A DNA stretch of 41,790 nucleotides, taken from contig CBINHE010000031.1 in the NCBI GenBank assembly GCA_966250375.1, positions 1 through 41,790 of the forward strand, in the 5' to 3' direction. Position 1 is the stretch's first letter, and every line of letters begins with the position of its first letter. Both the position numbers and the translations under genes were made by a program. This DNA is from CAMLDH01 sp966250375. GTDB lineage: Bacteria; Pseudomonadota; Gammaproteobacteria; Burkholderiales; Burkholderiaceae_D. The notes under the pieces were generated by a model that saw only the letters and a program-made list of their open reading frames with translations, searched no databases and had not been told where the DNA came from. This document shows positions 17,862 to 26,531 of this stretch, in pieces.

Positions 17862-20800
17862 ATGAACGCCCCCGCACAAATCCAAGCTTTGCTCTCCGAC
17901 GCCCCTGGTGGCGCTGTTCCCACGCGCTTGCGCGAGATTCCTTACAACTACACCTCGTTTTCCGACCGTGAAATCGTGATCCGCCTGCTGGGCGAAGATG
18001 CATGGCGCCTGCTGGACGACTTGCGCGGCGCGCGCCAGACCGGACGTTCCGCGCGCATGCTGTATGAAGTGTTGGGCGACATCTGGGTGGTGCGGCGTAA
18101 TCCGTACTTGCAGGACGACATGCTCGACAATCCGAAGCGCCGCCAGGATTTGGTCGATGCGTTGAACCATCGTTTGGGCGAAATCGATAAACGCCGCGTC
18201 ACTACCGATACGGCGGAAGCAGGCGATGCACAATCGATGCGTCGTAGCGCCAATGTGGAAGCATTGCTGTGCGCCGCAAAGAAGGCAGTGGCCGATTTTG
18301 GCGAAGAATTCCGCCAGACCTACGCTCTGCGCAAGCGTGCCAACAAGCTGCTCGGCCGCTATACGGCGAAAGACAACATCAAGTTCGACGGCTTGTCGCG
18401 CGTGTCTCACGTGACCGACGCGACTGACTGGCGCGTTGAATATCCGTTCGTGGTGCTGACGCCCGACACCGAAGATGAAATGGCCGGCTTGGTGAAGAGC
18501 TGTATCGAGCTCGGATTGACGATTATTCCGCGCGGCGGCGGTACCGGTTACACCGGCGGCGCGATTCCACTGACGCCGTTGTCGGCCGTAATCAATACGG
18601 AAAAACTGGAACAACTGGGCGCAGTCGAAATGACGATGCTGCCGGGCGTCGACCGCGAATACGCGACGATCCATTCCGGTGCCGGTGTCGTAACCAAGCG
18701 CGTGTCGGATGCGGCGGAAAAAGCCGGCTTCGTGTTCGCGGTTGATCCGACTTCGGCCGAAGCGTCGTGCATCGGCGGCAATGTCGCGATGAACGCGGGC
18801 GGCAAGAAGGCTGTGTTGTGGGGCACCGCGCTGGACAACCTCGCCAGCTGGCGCATGGTCGATCCGAACGGCGACTGGCTGGAAGTCACACGTATCGAGC
18901 ATAACCTCGGCAAGATTCACGATGTCGCGGTCGCCAAATTCAAACTCGAATGGACACATCCGGGCGAGAAGGGAAAAACCAATGCGCCGTTCAGGGCCGA
19001 GACGCTGGAAATCCCCGGCCGCACCTTCCGCAAGGAAGGCTTGGGCAAGGACGTCACCGACAAGTTTCTGGCAGGGTTGCCGGGCATTCAAAAAGAGGGC
19101 TGCGACGGTTTGATCACATCGGCGCGCTGGATTTTGCACAAAATGCCCAAGTACGCGCGTACCGTATGCCTGGAGTTTTTCGGGCAGGCGCGCGACGCGA
19201 TTCCATCGATTGTCGAAATCAAAGATTACCTCGATGCCGAGGCGCTGAAGGGAGGCGCCATTCTGGCTGGTCTGGAGCATCTGGACGAGCGCTACTTGCG
19301 CGCAGTCGGTTATGCGACCAAGTCCAAGCGTGGCGTGTTGCCAAAAATGGCCTTGTTCGGCGACATTGTCGGCGATGATGAGAACGCAGTCGCGCAGGCC
19401 GCATCCGAAGTTGTCCGCATGGCCAATAAGCATGTCGGCGAAGGCTTTGTTGCGGTCTCGCCGGAAACGCGCAAGAAGTTCTGGCTCGATCGTGCCCGCA
19501 CCGCCGCCATTTCCAAACATACCAACGCTTTCAAGATCAATGAAGACGTGGTGATTCCGTTGAACCGGATGGGGGAATACACCGACGGCATCGAGCGCAT
19601 CAATATTGAACTGTCGATCCAGAACAAGTTGGCATTGCTGGCCGAACTGCGCGGTTTTTTTGCCAAAGGCAATCTGCCATTGGGCAAGAGCGAGGATGCG
19701 GAGGGCGATGATATTCCGGCCGCCGAATTGCTGGAGGATCGCGTCAACCAGGCCGAGCAATTATTGGAAGCCACGCATGCGCGCTGGTCGTACCTGCTGT
19801 CGCAACTGGATCAGCCATTGCGCGATGCAAAGCCGGCACTGAGCGCGCTTGGCCTGGAAAAATTATCGGACGTCTTCGATGAACGTTTGCTCAAGCAAGC
19901 GGATGCGACGGTATTCCATGTGCTGCAGGATCGTACGGTCCGCGTGTCGTGGAAAACGGAAGTGCGCGCGCAATTGCGTCAAATTTTCAATGGCGCGGCG
20001 TTTAAATTGATTCTGGATGAATGCACCGCAGTGCATAAGAAAGTGCTGCGCAGCCGGGTATTCGTCGCGCTGCACATGCACGCCGGCGATGGCAATGTGC
20101 ATACGAATATTCCAGTCAACTCCGACGATTATGCGATGTTGCAAGTCGCGCATGCCGCGGTGGAGCGCATCATGGTGCTGGCGCGTTCGCTCGACGGCGT
20201 GATCTCGGGCGAACACGGCATCGGCATCACCAAGCTGGAATTCTTGACCGAAGAAGAAATCGGCGGTTTCCGCGCGTACAAGCAGCGCATCGATCCGGAA
20301 GGACGCTTCAACAAGGGCAAGCTGCTCAATCTGCCCGATCTGCATGCCGATCTGCGCAATGCGTACACCCCATCGTTCGGTTTGATGGGACATGAATCGC
20401 TGATCATGCAGCAAAGCGACATTGGCGCGATCGCCAACAGTGTCAAGGACTGTCTGCGTTGCGGTAAATGCAAACCGGTGTGCGCGACGCATGTGCCGCG
20501 CGCAAATCTGCTGTATTCGCCGCGCAACAAGATTCTCGCAACCTCGCTGCTGGTCGAAGCTTTCCTGTACGAAGAACAAACGCGGCGCGGCATCTCGATC
20601 AAGCACTGGGAAGAGTTCGAGGATGTCGCCGACCACTGCACGGTCTGCCATAAATGCCTGACGCCTTGCCCGGTCGATATCGACTTTGGCGATGTATCGA
20701 TGAATATGCGTAACCTGCTGCGCAAGATGGGGAAGAAGTCGTTCAAGCCAGCGGCTGCCGCTTCGATGTTCTTCATCAGCGCGACCGATCCGGCCACCAT

Positions 20801-21863
20801 CAATGCCACGCGCAAGGTAATGGTCGACTTCGCTTACAAGGCGCAGCGCCTGGGGCACGACGTCCTGAAAACATTTGCGAAGAAGCAGACCAAGGCGCCG
20901 CCTGCCTCGGTCGGCAAGCCGGCGATCAAGGAGCAGGTGATCCACTTCATCAACAAGAAGATGCCCGGCAATCTCCCCAAGAGAACCGCACGCGCCTTGC
21001 TGGATATCGAAGACGACAAGATCATTCCGATCATTCGCGATCCCAAGAAGACCACGGCCGATACCGAGGCGGTGTTTTACTTCCCCGGCTGCGGTTCGGA
21101 GCGCCTGTTTTCGCAAGTTGGGCTGGCGACGCAAGCCATGCTGTGGAGCGTGGGTGTCCAGACCGTGATGCCGCCGGGCTATCTGTGCTGCGGCTATCCG
21201 CAGCGCGGCGCGGGCGACTTCGACAAGGCCGAGAAACTCATCACCGACAATCGCGTGCTGTTCCATCGCATGGCGAATACGTTGAATTATCTCGACATCA
21301 AGACGGTGGTCGTGTCCTGCGGTACTTGCTACGACCAGCTTGCCGGCTATGAATTCGACAAGATTTTTCCTGGCTGCCGCATCATCGACATCCATGAATA
21401 TCTGATGGAAAAGGGCGTGAGGCTGGAAGGTGTCACCGGCACGCGCTATATGTACCACGACCCTTGCCACACGCCGATGAAGTTGCAGGATCCGCTGAAG
21501 ACCGTGAACGCTTTGGTCTCGACCGCCGATGGCCAGAAGGTCGAGAAAAACGAGCGCTGCTGCGGCGAAGCCGGGACGCTGGCGGTATCGCGTCCGGATA
21601 TCTCGACGCAGATCCGCTTCCGCAAGGAAGAAGAAATGAACAAGGGTGCCGACAAGTTGCGGGCGGATGGTTTTACCGGCGACGTGAAAATCCTGACTTC
21701 CTGCCCAGCTTGCTTGCAAGGTTTGTCGCGCTTCGATGACGATTCCGGCACCACTGCCGACTATATCGTGGTTGAAATCGCGAGGCATTTGCTTGGTGAA
21801 AACTGGTTGCCGGAGTTTGTGGCCCGCGCCAATAATGGCGGCATCGAACGCGTGCTGGTGTAA
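17862..21863 (+). CDS. FAD/FMN-binding and iron-sulfur oxidoreductase (GlcD/GlcF-type fusion with N-terminal DUF3683)
   Basis: A 1333-residue multidomain enzyme. An N-terminal module (about 1-190, DUF3683-like) is followed by an FAD-binding type 4 domain (IIPRGGGTGYTGGAIP) and an FAD-oxidase C domain with the histidine motif LHMHAGDGNVHTNI and GEHGIG. Next come two Fe-S clusters, CLRCGKCKPVC and CTVCHKCLTPCP, and two cysteine-rich CCG domains (CCGYPQRG with CGTC; DPCHTP with RCCGEAG and CPAC). This is the layout of D-lactate or glycolate dehydrogenase subunits GlcD and GlcF joined in one chain. The substrate is probably a D-2-hydroxy acid, with electrons passed towards quinone; this is inference. 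The stop overlaps the HIT gene start by one base. Confidence 0.9.
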   Translation: MNAPAQIQALLSDAPGGAVPTRLREIPYNYTSFSDREIVIRLLGEDAWRLLDDLRGARQTGRSARMLYEVLGDIWVVRRNPYLQDDMLDNPKRRQDLVDALNHRLGEIDKRRVTTDTAEAGDAQSMRRSANVEALLCAAKKAVADFGEEFRQTYALRKRANKLLGRYTAKDNIKFDGLSRVSHVTDATDWRVEYPFVVLTPDTEDEMAGLVKSCIELGLTIIPRGGGTGYTGGAIPLTPLSAVINTEKLEQLGAVEMTMLPGVDREYATIHSGAGVVTKRVSDAAEKAGFVFAVDPTSAEASCIGGNVAMNAGGKKAVLWGTALDNLASWRMVDPNGDWLEVTRIEHNLGKIHDVAVAKFKLEWTHPGEKGKTNAPFRAETLEIPGRTFRKEGLGKDVTDKFLAGLPGIQKEGCDGLITSARWILHKMPKYARTVCLEFFGQARDAIPSIVEIKDYLDAEALKGGAILAGLEHLDERYLRAVGYATKSKRGVLPKMALFGDIVGDDENAVAQAASEVVRMANKHVGEGFVAVSPETRKKFWLDRARTAAISKHTNAFKINEDVVIPLNRMGEYTDGIERINIELSIQNKLALLAELRGFFAKGNLPLGKSEDAEGDDIPAAELLEDRVNQAEQLLEATHARWSYLLSQLDQPLRDAKPALSALGLEKLSDVFDERLLKQADATVFHVLQDRTVRVSWKTEVRAQLRQIFNGAAFKLILDECTAVHKKVLRSRVFVALHMHAGDGNVHTNIPVNSDDYAMLQVAHAAVERIMVLARSLDGVISGEHGIGITKLEFLTEEEIGGFRAYKQRIDPEGRFNKGKLLNLPDLHADLRNAYTPSFGLMGHESLIMQQSDIGAIANSVKDCLRCGKCKPVCATHVPRANLLYSPRNKILATSLLVEAFLYEEQTRRGISIKHWEEFEDVADHCTVCHKCLTPCPVDIDFGDVSMNMRNLLRKMGKKSFKPAAAASMFFISATDPATINATRKVMVDFAYKAQRLGHDVLKTFAKKQTKAPPASVGKPAIKEQVIHFINKKMPGNLPKRTARALLDIEDDKIIPIIRDPKKTTADTEAVFYFPGCGSERLFSQVGLATQAMLWSVGVQTVMPPGYLCCGYPQRGAGDFDKAEKLITDNRVLFHRMANTLNYLDIKTVVVSCGTCYDQLAGYEFDKIFPGCRIIDIHEYLMEKGVRLEGVTGTRYMYHDPCHTPMKLQDPLKTVNALVSTADGQKVEKNERCCGEAGTLAVSRPDISTQIRFRKEEEMNKGADKLRADGFTGDVKILTSCPACLQGLSRFDDDSGTTADYIVVEIARHLLGENWLPEFVARANNGGIERVLV

Positions 21864-22300
21864 TGGCGCCTCACGCATCCTGTGAGTTATGCACGCAACC
21901 GGGTAGCGAGATCATCTGTCACCACGAAAAATTGCGTGTGGTGCTGGTCAACGATGACAACTATCCGGGTTTCTGCCGCGTGATCTGGAACGATCACGTG
22001 AAGGAAATGACCGATCTGTTGCAGGAAGACCGCACGTTTTTCATGAGCATCGTGTGGCAGGTGGAACAGGCGGTGCGTGAAGTGATGCGGCCCGACAAAA
22101 TGAATATCGCATGCCTGGGCAATATGGTGCCGCATCTGCACTGGCATGTGATTCCGCGTTACATCGAGGATGCGCATTTTCCGGCGCCGATATGGACGGA
22201 CATGAAGCGGATGCCCATGCCGGATGATTTGGCGGCGCGTACAGCGTTGCTGCCGGCATTAAGTGATTCGATTGTCAAACATATGGGCCAGTTGTTTTAG
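21863..22300 (+). CDS. HIT family protein
   Basis: A 145-residue histidine-triad protein, a nucleotide hydrolase or transferase fold. The triad is clear as PHLHWHVIPRY (H-x-H-x-H), and the N-terminal CELCTQPG plus CHH segment may bind zinc. The ATG overlaps the TAA of the oxidoreductase gene (TAATG), so the two are translationally coupled. Nucleotide substrate not predictable from sequence. Confidence 0.93.
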   Translation: MAPHASCELCTQPGSEIICHHEKLRVVLVNDDNYPGFCRVIWNDHVKEMTDLLQEDRTFFMSIVWQVEQAVREVMRPDKMNIACLGNMVPHLHWHVIPRYIEDAHFPAPIWTDMKRMPMPDDLAARTALLPALSDSIVKHMGQLF

Positions 22301-22407
22301 CGCGCATTGCGGATGATTGCAGGGTGCACCGCCAATTGATTCACAAAATGCTATAAACGCGGCCGTATCGCCATCGCTGCATGGCAGCCTTATCAGGATG
22401 AATCGCC

Positions 22408-22839
22408 ATGGATGAATCAAAATCGACACCAAATCCGACCGCACTAACAGTGCATAAGCAATCGCGCACGCTGGAAATTGCGTTCGATGACGGCGCGACG
22501 TTTTCATTGCCGTTTGAATTGCTGCGCGTCTATTCGCCCTCGGCGGAAGTGCGCGGCCACGGGCAGGGACAAGAGGTTTTGCAGACCGGCAAACGCGATG
22601 TGTTCATGACCGCGTTGGAGCCAGTTGGCAACTATGCGGTACAACCACATTTTTCCGACAGTCACAATACCGGTATCTATTCATGGAATTACCTGTACTG
22701 GCTGGGTGCGAATCAGGTCAAACTATGGGAAGACTATCTTGAACGACTGGAGGCCGCAGGCTATACGCGCGAGAGCGGGCGTGATGCATCGGTAGCCGCA
22801 GCAAGCAACGAAGGACCTGGCTGCGGGCATTCGCATTAA
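22408..22839 (+). CDS. DUF971 (gamma-butyrobetaine hydroxylase N-terminal-like) protein
   Basis: A 143-residue protein with the DUF971 pattern: SRTLEIAFDDGATFSLPFELLRVYSPSA is split here as TLEIAFDDGATFSLPFELLR and YSPSAEVRGHG, then VGNYAVQPHFSDSHNTGIYS and WNYLYWLG, in the order seen in the family. The tail GPGCGHSH is Cys/His-rich. From memory, this gene in related betaproteobacteria follows the HIT gene and precedes ubiE of ubiquinone synthesis. Here ubiE is absent and the defence island begins right after the stop. Confidence 0.9.
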   Translation: MDESKSTPNPTALTVHKQSRTLEIAFDDGATFSLPFELLRVYSPSAEVRGHGQGQEVLQTGKRDVFMTALEPVGNYAVQPHFSDSHNTGIYSWNYLYWLGANQVKLWEDYLERLEAAGYTRESGRDASVAAASNEGPGCGHSH

Positions 22840-22874
22840 CGCAGTTTTTGCGCAGAGCCTGGTGCAGAATTTTA

Positions 22875-24389
22875 ATGGCAGATGCAACGCAAACCGCACG
22901 CGATCTGTTCCGCCACGTCAGCGCGGACAAGGCGCAGTTCTACCGCGTGATCATGGAAGCATTCGCCGCCGCGAAGCGGCAATTTCGGTTGCATTTGCGC
23001 CCCGACGAAGTGCAGCTCGAAGCACAATGGCAAGGCACACCGCCCACGCTTGAAGAGATTCAACTGGCGCTGTCGCAACTGGCCGAATGGGGCAATCTGG
23101 AATCACAGCCTGACACCGCCCGCGTTTCCAATATCGAAGATTTTTACCGCGCACGCTTTCTGTACCGACTATTGGTCGGCGGCGAGGCGGTCGAAGCAGC
23201 GCTGACGACATTTGCGCAAGCATTGCAACGTCGCGGCGAATTGCAGACGGTTGCGCTCCAGGATATTTTCAATCGGCTCGAAGCCTTGCTGGCGCTGGTC
23301 GATGAACCGGTGCCGGACGCCGCCAAGGTGCATGAAGTGCTGCGCGACCTGGTACGCGTGTTCGAAGGACTAGCCGATAATGCGCAAGCGTTCATGGCCG
23401 GCGTGGCGCGCACGATCGAGTTGCAGCAGGCCGACGTCAAGGCGGTGCTGGCCTACAAGCAGCGCCTGATCGATTATCTGGAACGCTTTATCGGCGACCT
23501 GGTCGGTCGCTCCGGTGCAATCGCGCAACGCATCATTGCACTTGCGCCACGAATCGAACCGCTGTTGTGGCAGGCGGCTAATCGCGAGACGCGCGACGCC
23601 GCGCCGGGCGACATTTACGAACAGGCCGACGCGCTGCAGCAGCGCTTGAATAGCTGGCGCGAACGCTGGCGCGGGCTGCGCCTGTGGTTCGTCAGCGACG
23701 GCCATATCCAGGCGCAATCCGAACTGCTGCGTTCGAAGGCGCGCGCCGCGATTCCGCAATTGCTGGCGGCGGTGGCGGCGTTGAACGAACGGCGCAGCGG
23801 ACGCAGCGACCGCTCAGCCGATTTTCGCGTACTCGCGCGCTGGTTTGCCGATACCGAAAACAACGCCGAAGCGCATTGCCTGTGGCGCGCCGCGTTCGCG
23901 TTGAATCCGGCGCGCCATTTGAGTCTTCTCAGTGCTGAAGATGTTCCCGCCTCGACGCCGTGGGCCGATGCGCCGGCGGTTGCGATTCATCCGCGCCTGC
24001 GCGAACGCGGCGAAATCGCGCCGCGCGGTCCGGTGCCGCACGTCAAGGACCGTGCTGCGGCACGCGCATTGCTGGCGCAGCAAATCGCCGAAGAACGCGC
24101 GCAGGTCGAAGCTGCGCGCGCGGTTCTGGTGACCGGGACGGCAACCAGATTGTCGGAACTGCGCCGGCTCGATACGCACGCCTTCCGCCTGTTTCTGGTG
24201 CTGCTGGGTGAAGCATTGGCGGCACAGGTTTCGCCGGATCAACCGGTCATGCGGCAAACCGCGGATGGTCTTCTGCAAATTTATCTCGAACCATTGAGCC
24301 TCGATTCGCACGCGGAAATCGAAACCGAACTCGGCGTGTTCACCGGTCGCGATCACATGATCACGATCACGCCGACGCAGACCTCATGA
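22875..24389 (+). CDS. jetA: Wadjet protein JetA (TIGR02677/DUF2397 type)
   Basis: First gene of a Wadjet-type anti-plasmid system, in which an SMC-like complex recognises and, with a nuclease, cleaves circular plasmids. JetA is the kleisin-like subunit. The 504-residue protein from the ATG at 22875 is highly helical: N-terminal segment DLFRHVSADKAQFYRVIMEA, the RLYRLLVGGEAVEAAL-type region (here FLYRLLVGGEAVE), and a C-terminal portion with ERAQVEAARAVLVTGT. These match my memory of the TIGR02677 family. A TTG at 22848 would add nine residues. The gene starts 35 bp after the DUF971 stop and overlaps jetB by ATGA. Wadjet subtype numbering is from memory (type II or III), so treat it as uncertain. 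Confidence 0.85.
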   Translation: MADATQTARDLFRHVSADKAQFYRVIMEAFAAAKRQFRLHLRPDEVQLEAQWQGTPPTLEEIQLALSQLAEWGNLESQPDTARVSNIEDFYRARFLYRLLVGGEAVEAALTTFAQALQRRGELQTVALQDIFNRLEALLALVDEPVPDAAKVHEVLRDLVRVFEGLADNAQAFMAGVARTIELQQADVKAVLAYKQRLIDYLERFIGDLVGRSGAIAQRIIALAPRIEPLLWQAANRETRDAAPGDIYEQADALQQRLNSWRERWRGLRLWFVSDGHIQAQSELLRSKARAAIPQLLAAVAALNERRSGRSDRSADFRVLARWFADTENNAEAHCLWRAAFALNPARHLSLLSAEDVPASTPWADAPAVAIHPRLRERGEIAPRGPVPHVKDRAAARALLAQQIAEERAQVEAARAVLVTGTATRLSELRRLDTHAFRLFLVLLGEALAAQVSPDQPVMRQTADGLLQIYLEPLSLDSHAEIETELGVFTGRDHMITITPTQTS

Positions 24390-25585
24390 ACGAGCTCACC
24401 AGCGTGCTTGCCAGGCATCGCGACCAGGAGCGACGCGACGCTTTGCGCGCGCTGCTGATGCGACCGCTGATGACTGCCGCGCATCCCGATTTTGTCGCGG
24501 TGCGGCGTCATGCCGACGACTTGCGCGAATGGTTTGCGCATCAGGCCGGCTGGATTCTGCATGTCGAGCGCGACTGTGCGCGGCTGTACAAGTGGCCCGC
24601 CGATTTGCACGATGCCACGCGCGGTGCGCCCGATTTTGAACGGCGCCGCTACGTGCTGTTCTGCCTTGCATGCGCCGCGTTGGAGCGTGCCGATCCACAG
24701 ATCACGCTGCGCACACTCGGTGAACGGCTGCTTGTGCTGGCGGCTGAACCGGAACTCATCGAGTGCAGCTTTTCATTCACGCTGGAATCGCAGCACGAGC
24801 GGCGCGACCTGGTCGGCGTCTGCCGCACCCTGCTTGAACTCGGCGTGCTGCATCGTGTTGCAGGGGACGAGGATGCCTTTGTCGCGCGTTCCGGCGATGC
24901 CCTCTACGACGTGCAGCGGCGCGTGCTGGCCAGTCTGCTGGCGGCCACGCGCGGTCCCTCGACTTGGCCGGCCGGCAGCGCGCCGGACAGTCTCGATGCG
25001 CGTCTCGCCGCGCTGGTCGACGAGTACACGCCGAACAGCGACGAAGGCCGGCGTACTGCCATGCGCCAGCATCTGGCGCGTCGCCTGCTGGACGATCCAG
25101 TGCTGTATTTCGACGAGCTCGATGCCGATATGCGGGCCTACCTCCAGAACCAGCGCGGCCCCTTGGCCGCGCGCCTGTGCGATGCCAGCGGCCTTGCGCC
25201 CGAGCAACGCGCCGAAGGACTGGCGCTGGTGGACGAGAGCGGCGATCTGACCGACATTGCGTTGCCGGCCGAAGGCACCGCTTCGCACGTCACGTTACTG
25301 GTGGCCGAATACCTGGCAGATATCAGGCGCAAAGAGCCCGGCCGTGCGATCGCCGAATCTGAAATCGCCGTGTTCCTTATGCAAGCAACCGTCGAATACG
25401 GCCGCTATTGGCGCAAGTCCGCACGCGAACCCGGTGCTGAAAAGGCGCTTGCGCAAGATGCGCTGACCCGGCTCGCGATGTTGCGACTGATCGAGCGACG
25501 AAGTACGACTGTTATGCCGCTACCGACGCTGGCGCGATTTGCGCTTGGGGAACCGAGATTGAAAACGAAAGAAAAGACATCATAA
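24386..25585 (+). CDS. jetB: Wadjet protein JetB (TIGR02678/DUF2398 type)
   Basis: Second Wadjet subunit, a winged-helix (kite-like) partner of JetA and the SMC-like JetC. The 399-residue protein opens with DQERRDALRALLMRPLMTA and continues with FVAVRRHADDLREWFAHQAG, both typical of the TIGR02678 family. The C-terminus has VTLLVAEYLADIRRKEPGR and a final winged-helix-like stretch. The ATG overlaps the jetA stop (ATGA), so the two are coupled. In contiguous loci jetC follows directly; here jetC lies 8.76 kb further on, beyond a transposase and a block of unrelated genes. The frame itself is intact. Confidence 0.85.
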   Translation: MNELTSVLARHRDQERRDALRALLMRPLMTAAHPDFVAVRRHADDLREWFAHQAGWILHVERDCARLYKWPADLHDATRGAPDFERRRYVLFCLACAALERADPQITLRTLGERLLVLAAEPELIECSFSFTLESQHERRDLVGVCRTLLELGVLHRVAGDEDAFVARSGDALYDVQRRVLASLLAATRGPSTWPAGSAPDSLDARLAALVDEYTPNSDEGRRTAMRQHLARRLLDDPVLYFDELDADMRAYLQNQRGPLAARLCDASGLAPEQRAEGLALVDESGDLTDIALPAEGTASHVTLLVAEYLADIRRKEPGRAIAESEIAVFLMQATVEYGRYWRKSAREPGAEKALAQDALTRLAMLRLIERRSTTVMPLPTLARFALGEPRLKTKEKTS

Positions 25586-25722
25586 GCATGCCGCCGACAG
25601 TGCCCGTATCGCCACTTCGCATTTCAGCAGGAAGTCATCGATGTCTCCACCTACGGCGGCAACAGATATGCTGGGCCTAACCGCTACCGCGCCACTCTCC
25701 GACTCTACCCAGCAACATCCAA

Positions 25723-26247
25723 TCATTCACCCGACGCAAAATCCAATACATCCAACGACGCGGCCCAATCCGCCGGATAGTCGCCACGCGCCAAAAAGCG
25801 ATGAAACGAAGAATAAGGCCAATCAATTGCGCGTACCACATGCCCATGTTTGACCGGATTGTAATCGATATGACGATGCAAATCTTGTTCGTCCCGAATC
25901 ACATGCTCCCAATAGCGTCGTTGCCAAATGCCGCGTTCGCCCTTGCGCATCCTGCTGGCAGAAACGCGTTCGCCGCGCGGGAGCATGCGAGAGAAATACG
26001 CCTTTATCAAACGCCAGCGCATTGGAAAGTCATTGTCGTCCGGCGGCAAGCGCCACAGGCAATGCAAGTGCTCAGGCAATACCACCATTGCCTCGATCGC
26101 AAAGGGATGCGCCTGCTTCGTCACGCGAAACGCTTCGCGCAAGGCATCGATGTGGCGGATGAGCAGGTCATTGCCATGACGCTCGGCCAGATTTACCGTG
26201 AAAAAGTAGGTGGCGCCGGGTATGCGGGCGCGGGGGTATGTTCGCAT
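25723..26247 (-). CDS. REP-associated tyrosine transposase (RAYT, Y1/IS200-like)
   Basis: A 174-residue Y1 HUH transposase of the RAYT family, single-stranded DNA enzymes tied to REP palindromes. It begins MRTYPRARIPGATYFFTVNL; the HUH motif is LPEHLHCLW (His60 and His62) and the catalytic Tyr is Tyr129 in DYNPVKHGHV. The W.R.YWEH motif is also present (RRYWEHVI). Frame and motifs are intact, so it may be active. The reading frame extends to 26280 but lacks a family start there. It sits immediately after jetB in opposite orientation; a REP-like pair lies at 31184-31281 and a broken relative at 41595-41774. Confidence 0.93.
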   Translation of the reverse strand: MRTYPRARIPGATYFFTVNLAERHGNDLLIRHIDALREAFRVTKQAHPFAIEAMVVLPEHLHCLWRLPPDDNDFPMRWRLIKAYFSRMLPRGERVSASRMRKGERGIWQRRYWEHVIRDEQDLHRHIDYNPVKHGHVVRAIDWPYSSFHRFLARGDYPADWAASLDVLDFASGE

Positions 26248-26450
26248 GTTGCGGTGATAGCTGAGATTGCATTCCAGCAAAATGTCGTCGCCCCTTCCCT
26301 CCTGCCGAGCTGCATTGGCGGCTTATGAATGACTGGCGGAAATTTCTCTGGTATCTTGTGTGCGGGGTTTTGCGGGTGCTGTTATACCTGTGTAAAAGCA
26401 CAGTGCATGTGCCGCAAAACAAGCAGGCAAGCCATTTATAAGGATTTTGC

Positions 26451-26531
26451 ATGGCCAATGTATACCTCAGTCGCCGTTTTAATCCGCAGGATCTGCGGCA
26501 TACATTACGTTGGGCCTTTCAGGAGCTGTGA
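26451..26531 (+). CDS. Candidate 26-residue leader ORF ahead of the ATPase gene
   Basis: A short frame from ATG 26451 to TGA 26529-26531 reads MANVYLSRRFNPQDL and ends WAFQEL. AAGGA lies six bases before its ATG, an unusually good ribosome-binding site. Its stop abuts the ATG of the next gene, and AGGAG inside its last codons serves that gene. It could be a regulatory leader, or the preserved 5' end of a gene whose remainder was replaced by the cassette block. It overlaps the GTTGGGC motif discussed as a possible attC half. Confidence 0.45.
   Translation: MANVYLSRRFNPQDLRHTLRWAFQEL

Noticed and set aside
17799..21878. Two very long minus-strand open frames (653 and 671 codons) opposite the large oxidoreductase
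   Set aside because: They mirror the high-GC coding strand of a well-supported enzyme and show no domain, start signal or membrane pattern.
25675..25681. GCCTAAC after jetB, a possible attC left box
   Set aside because: No GTTRRRY partner or inverted repeat lies within a suitable distance.
26329..26450. Possible promoter ahead of the ATPase gene (TATACC and TATCTT boxes)
   Set aside because: No pair of boxes with acceptable sigma-70 spacing could be found by eye.
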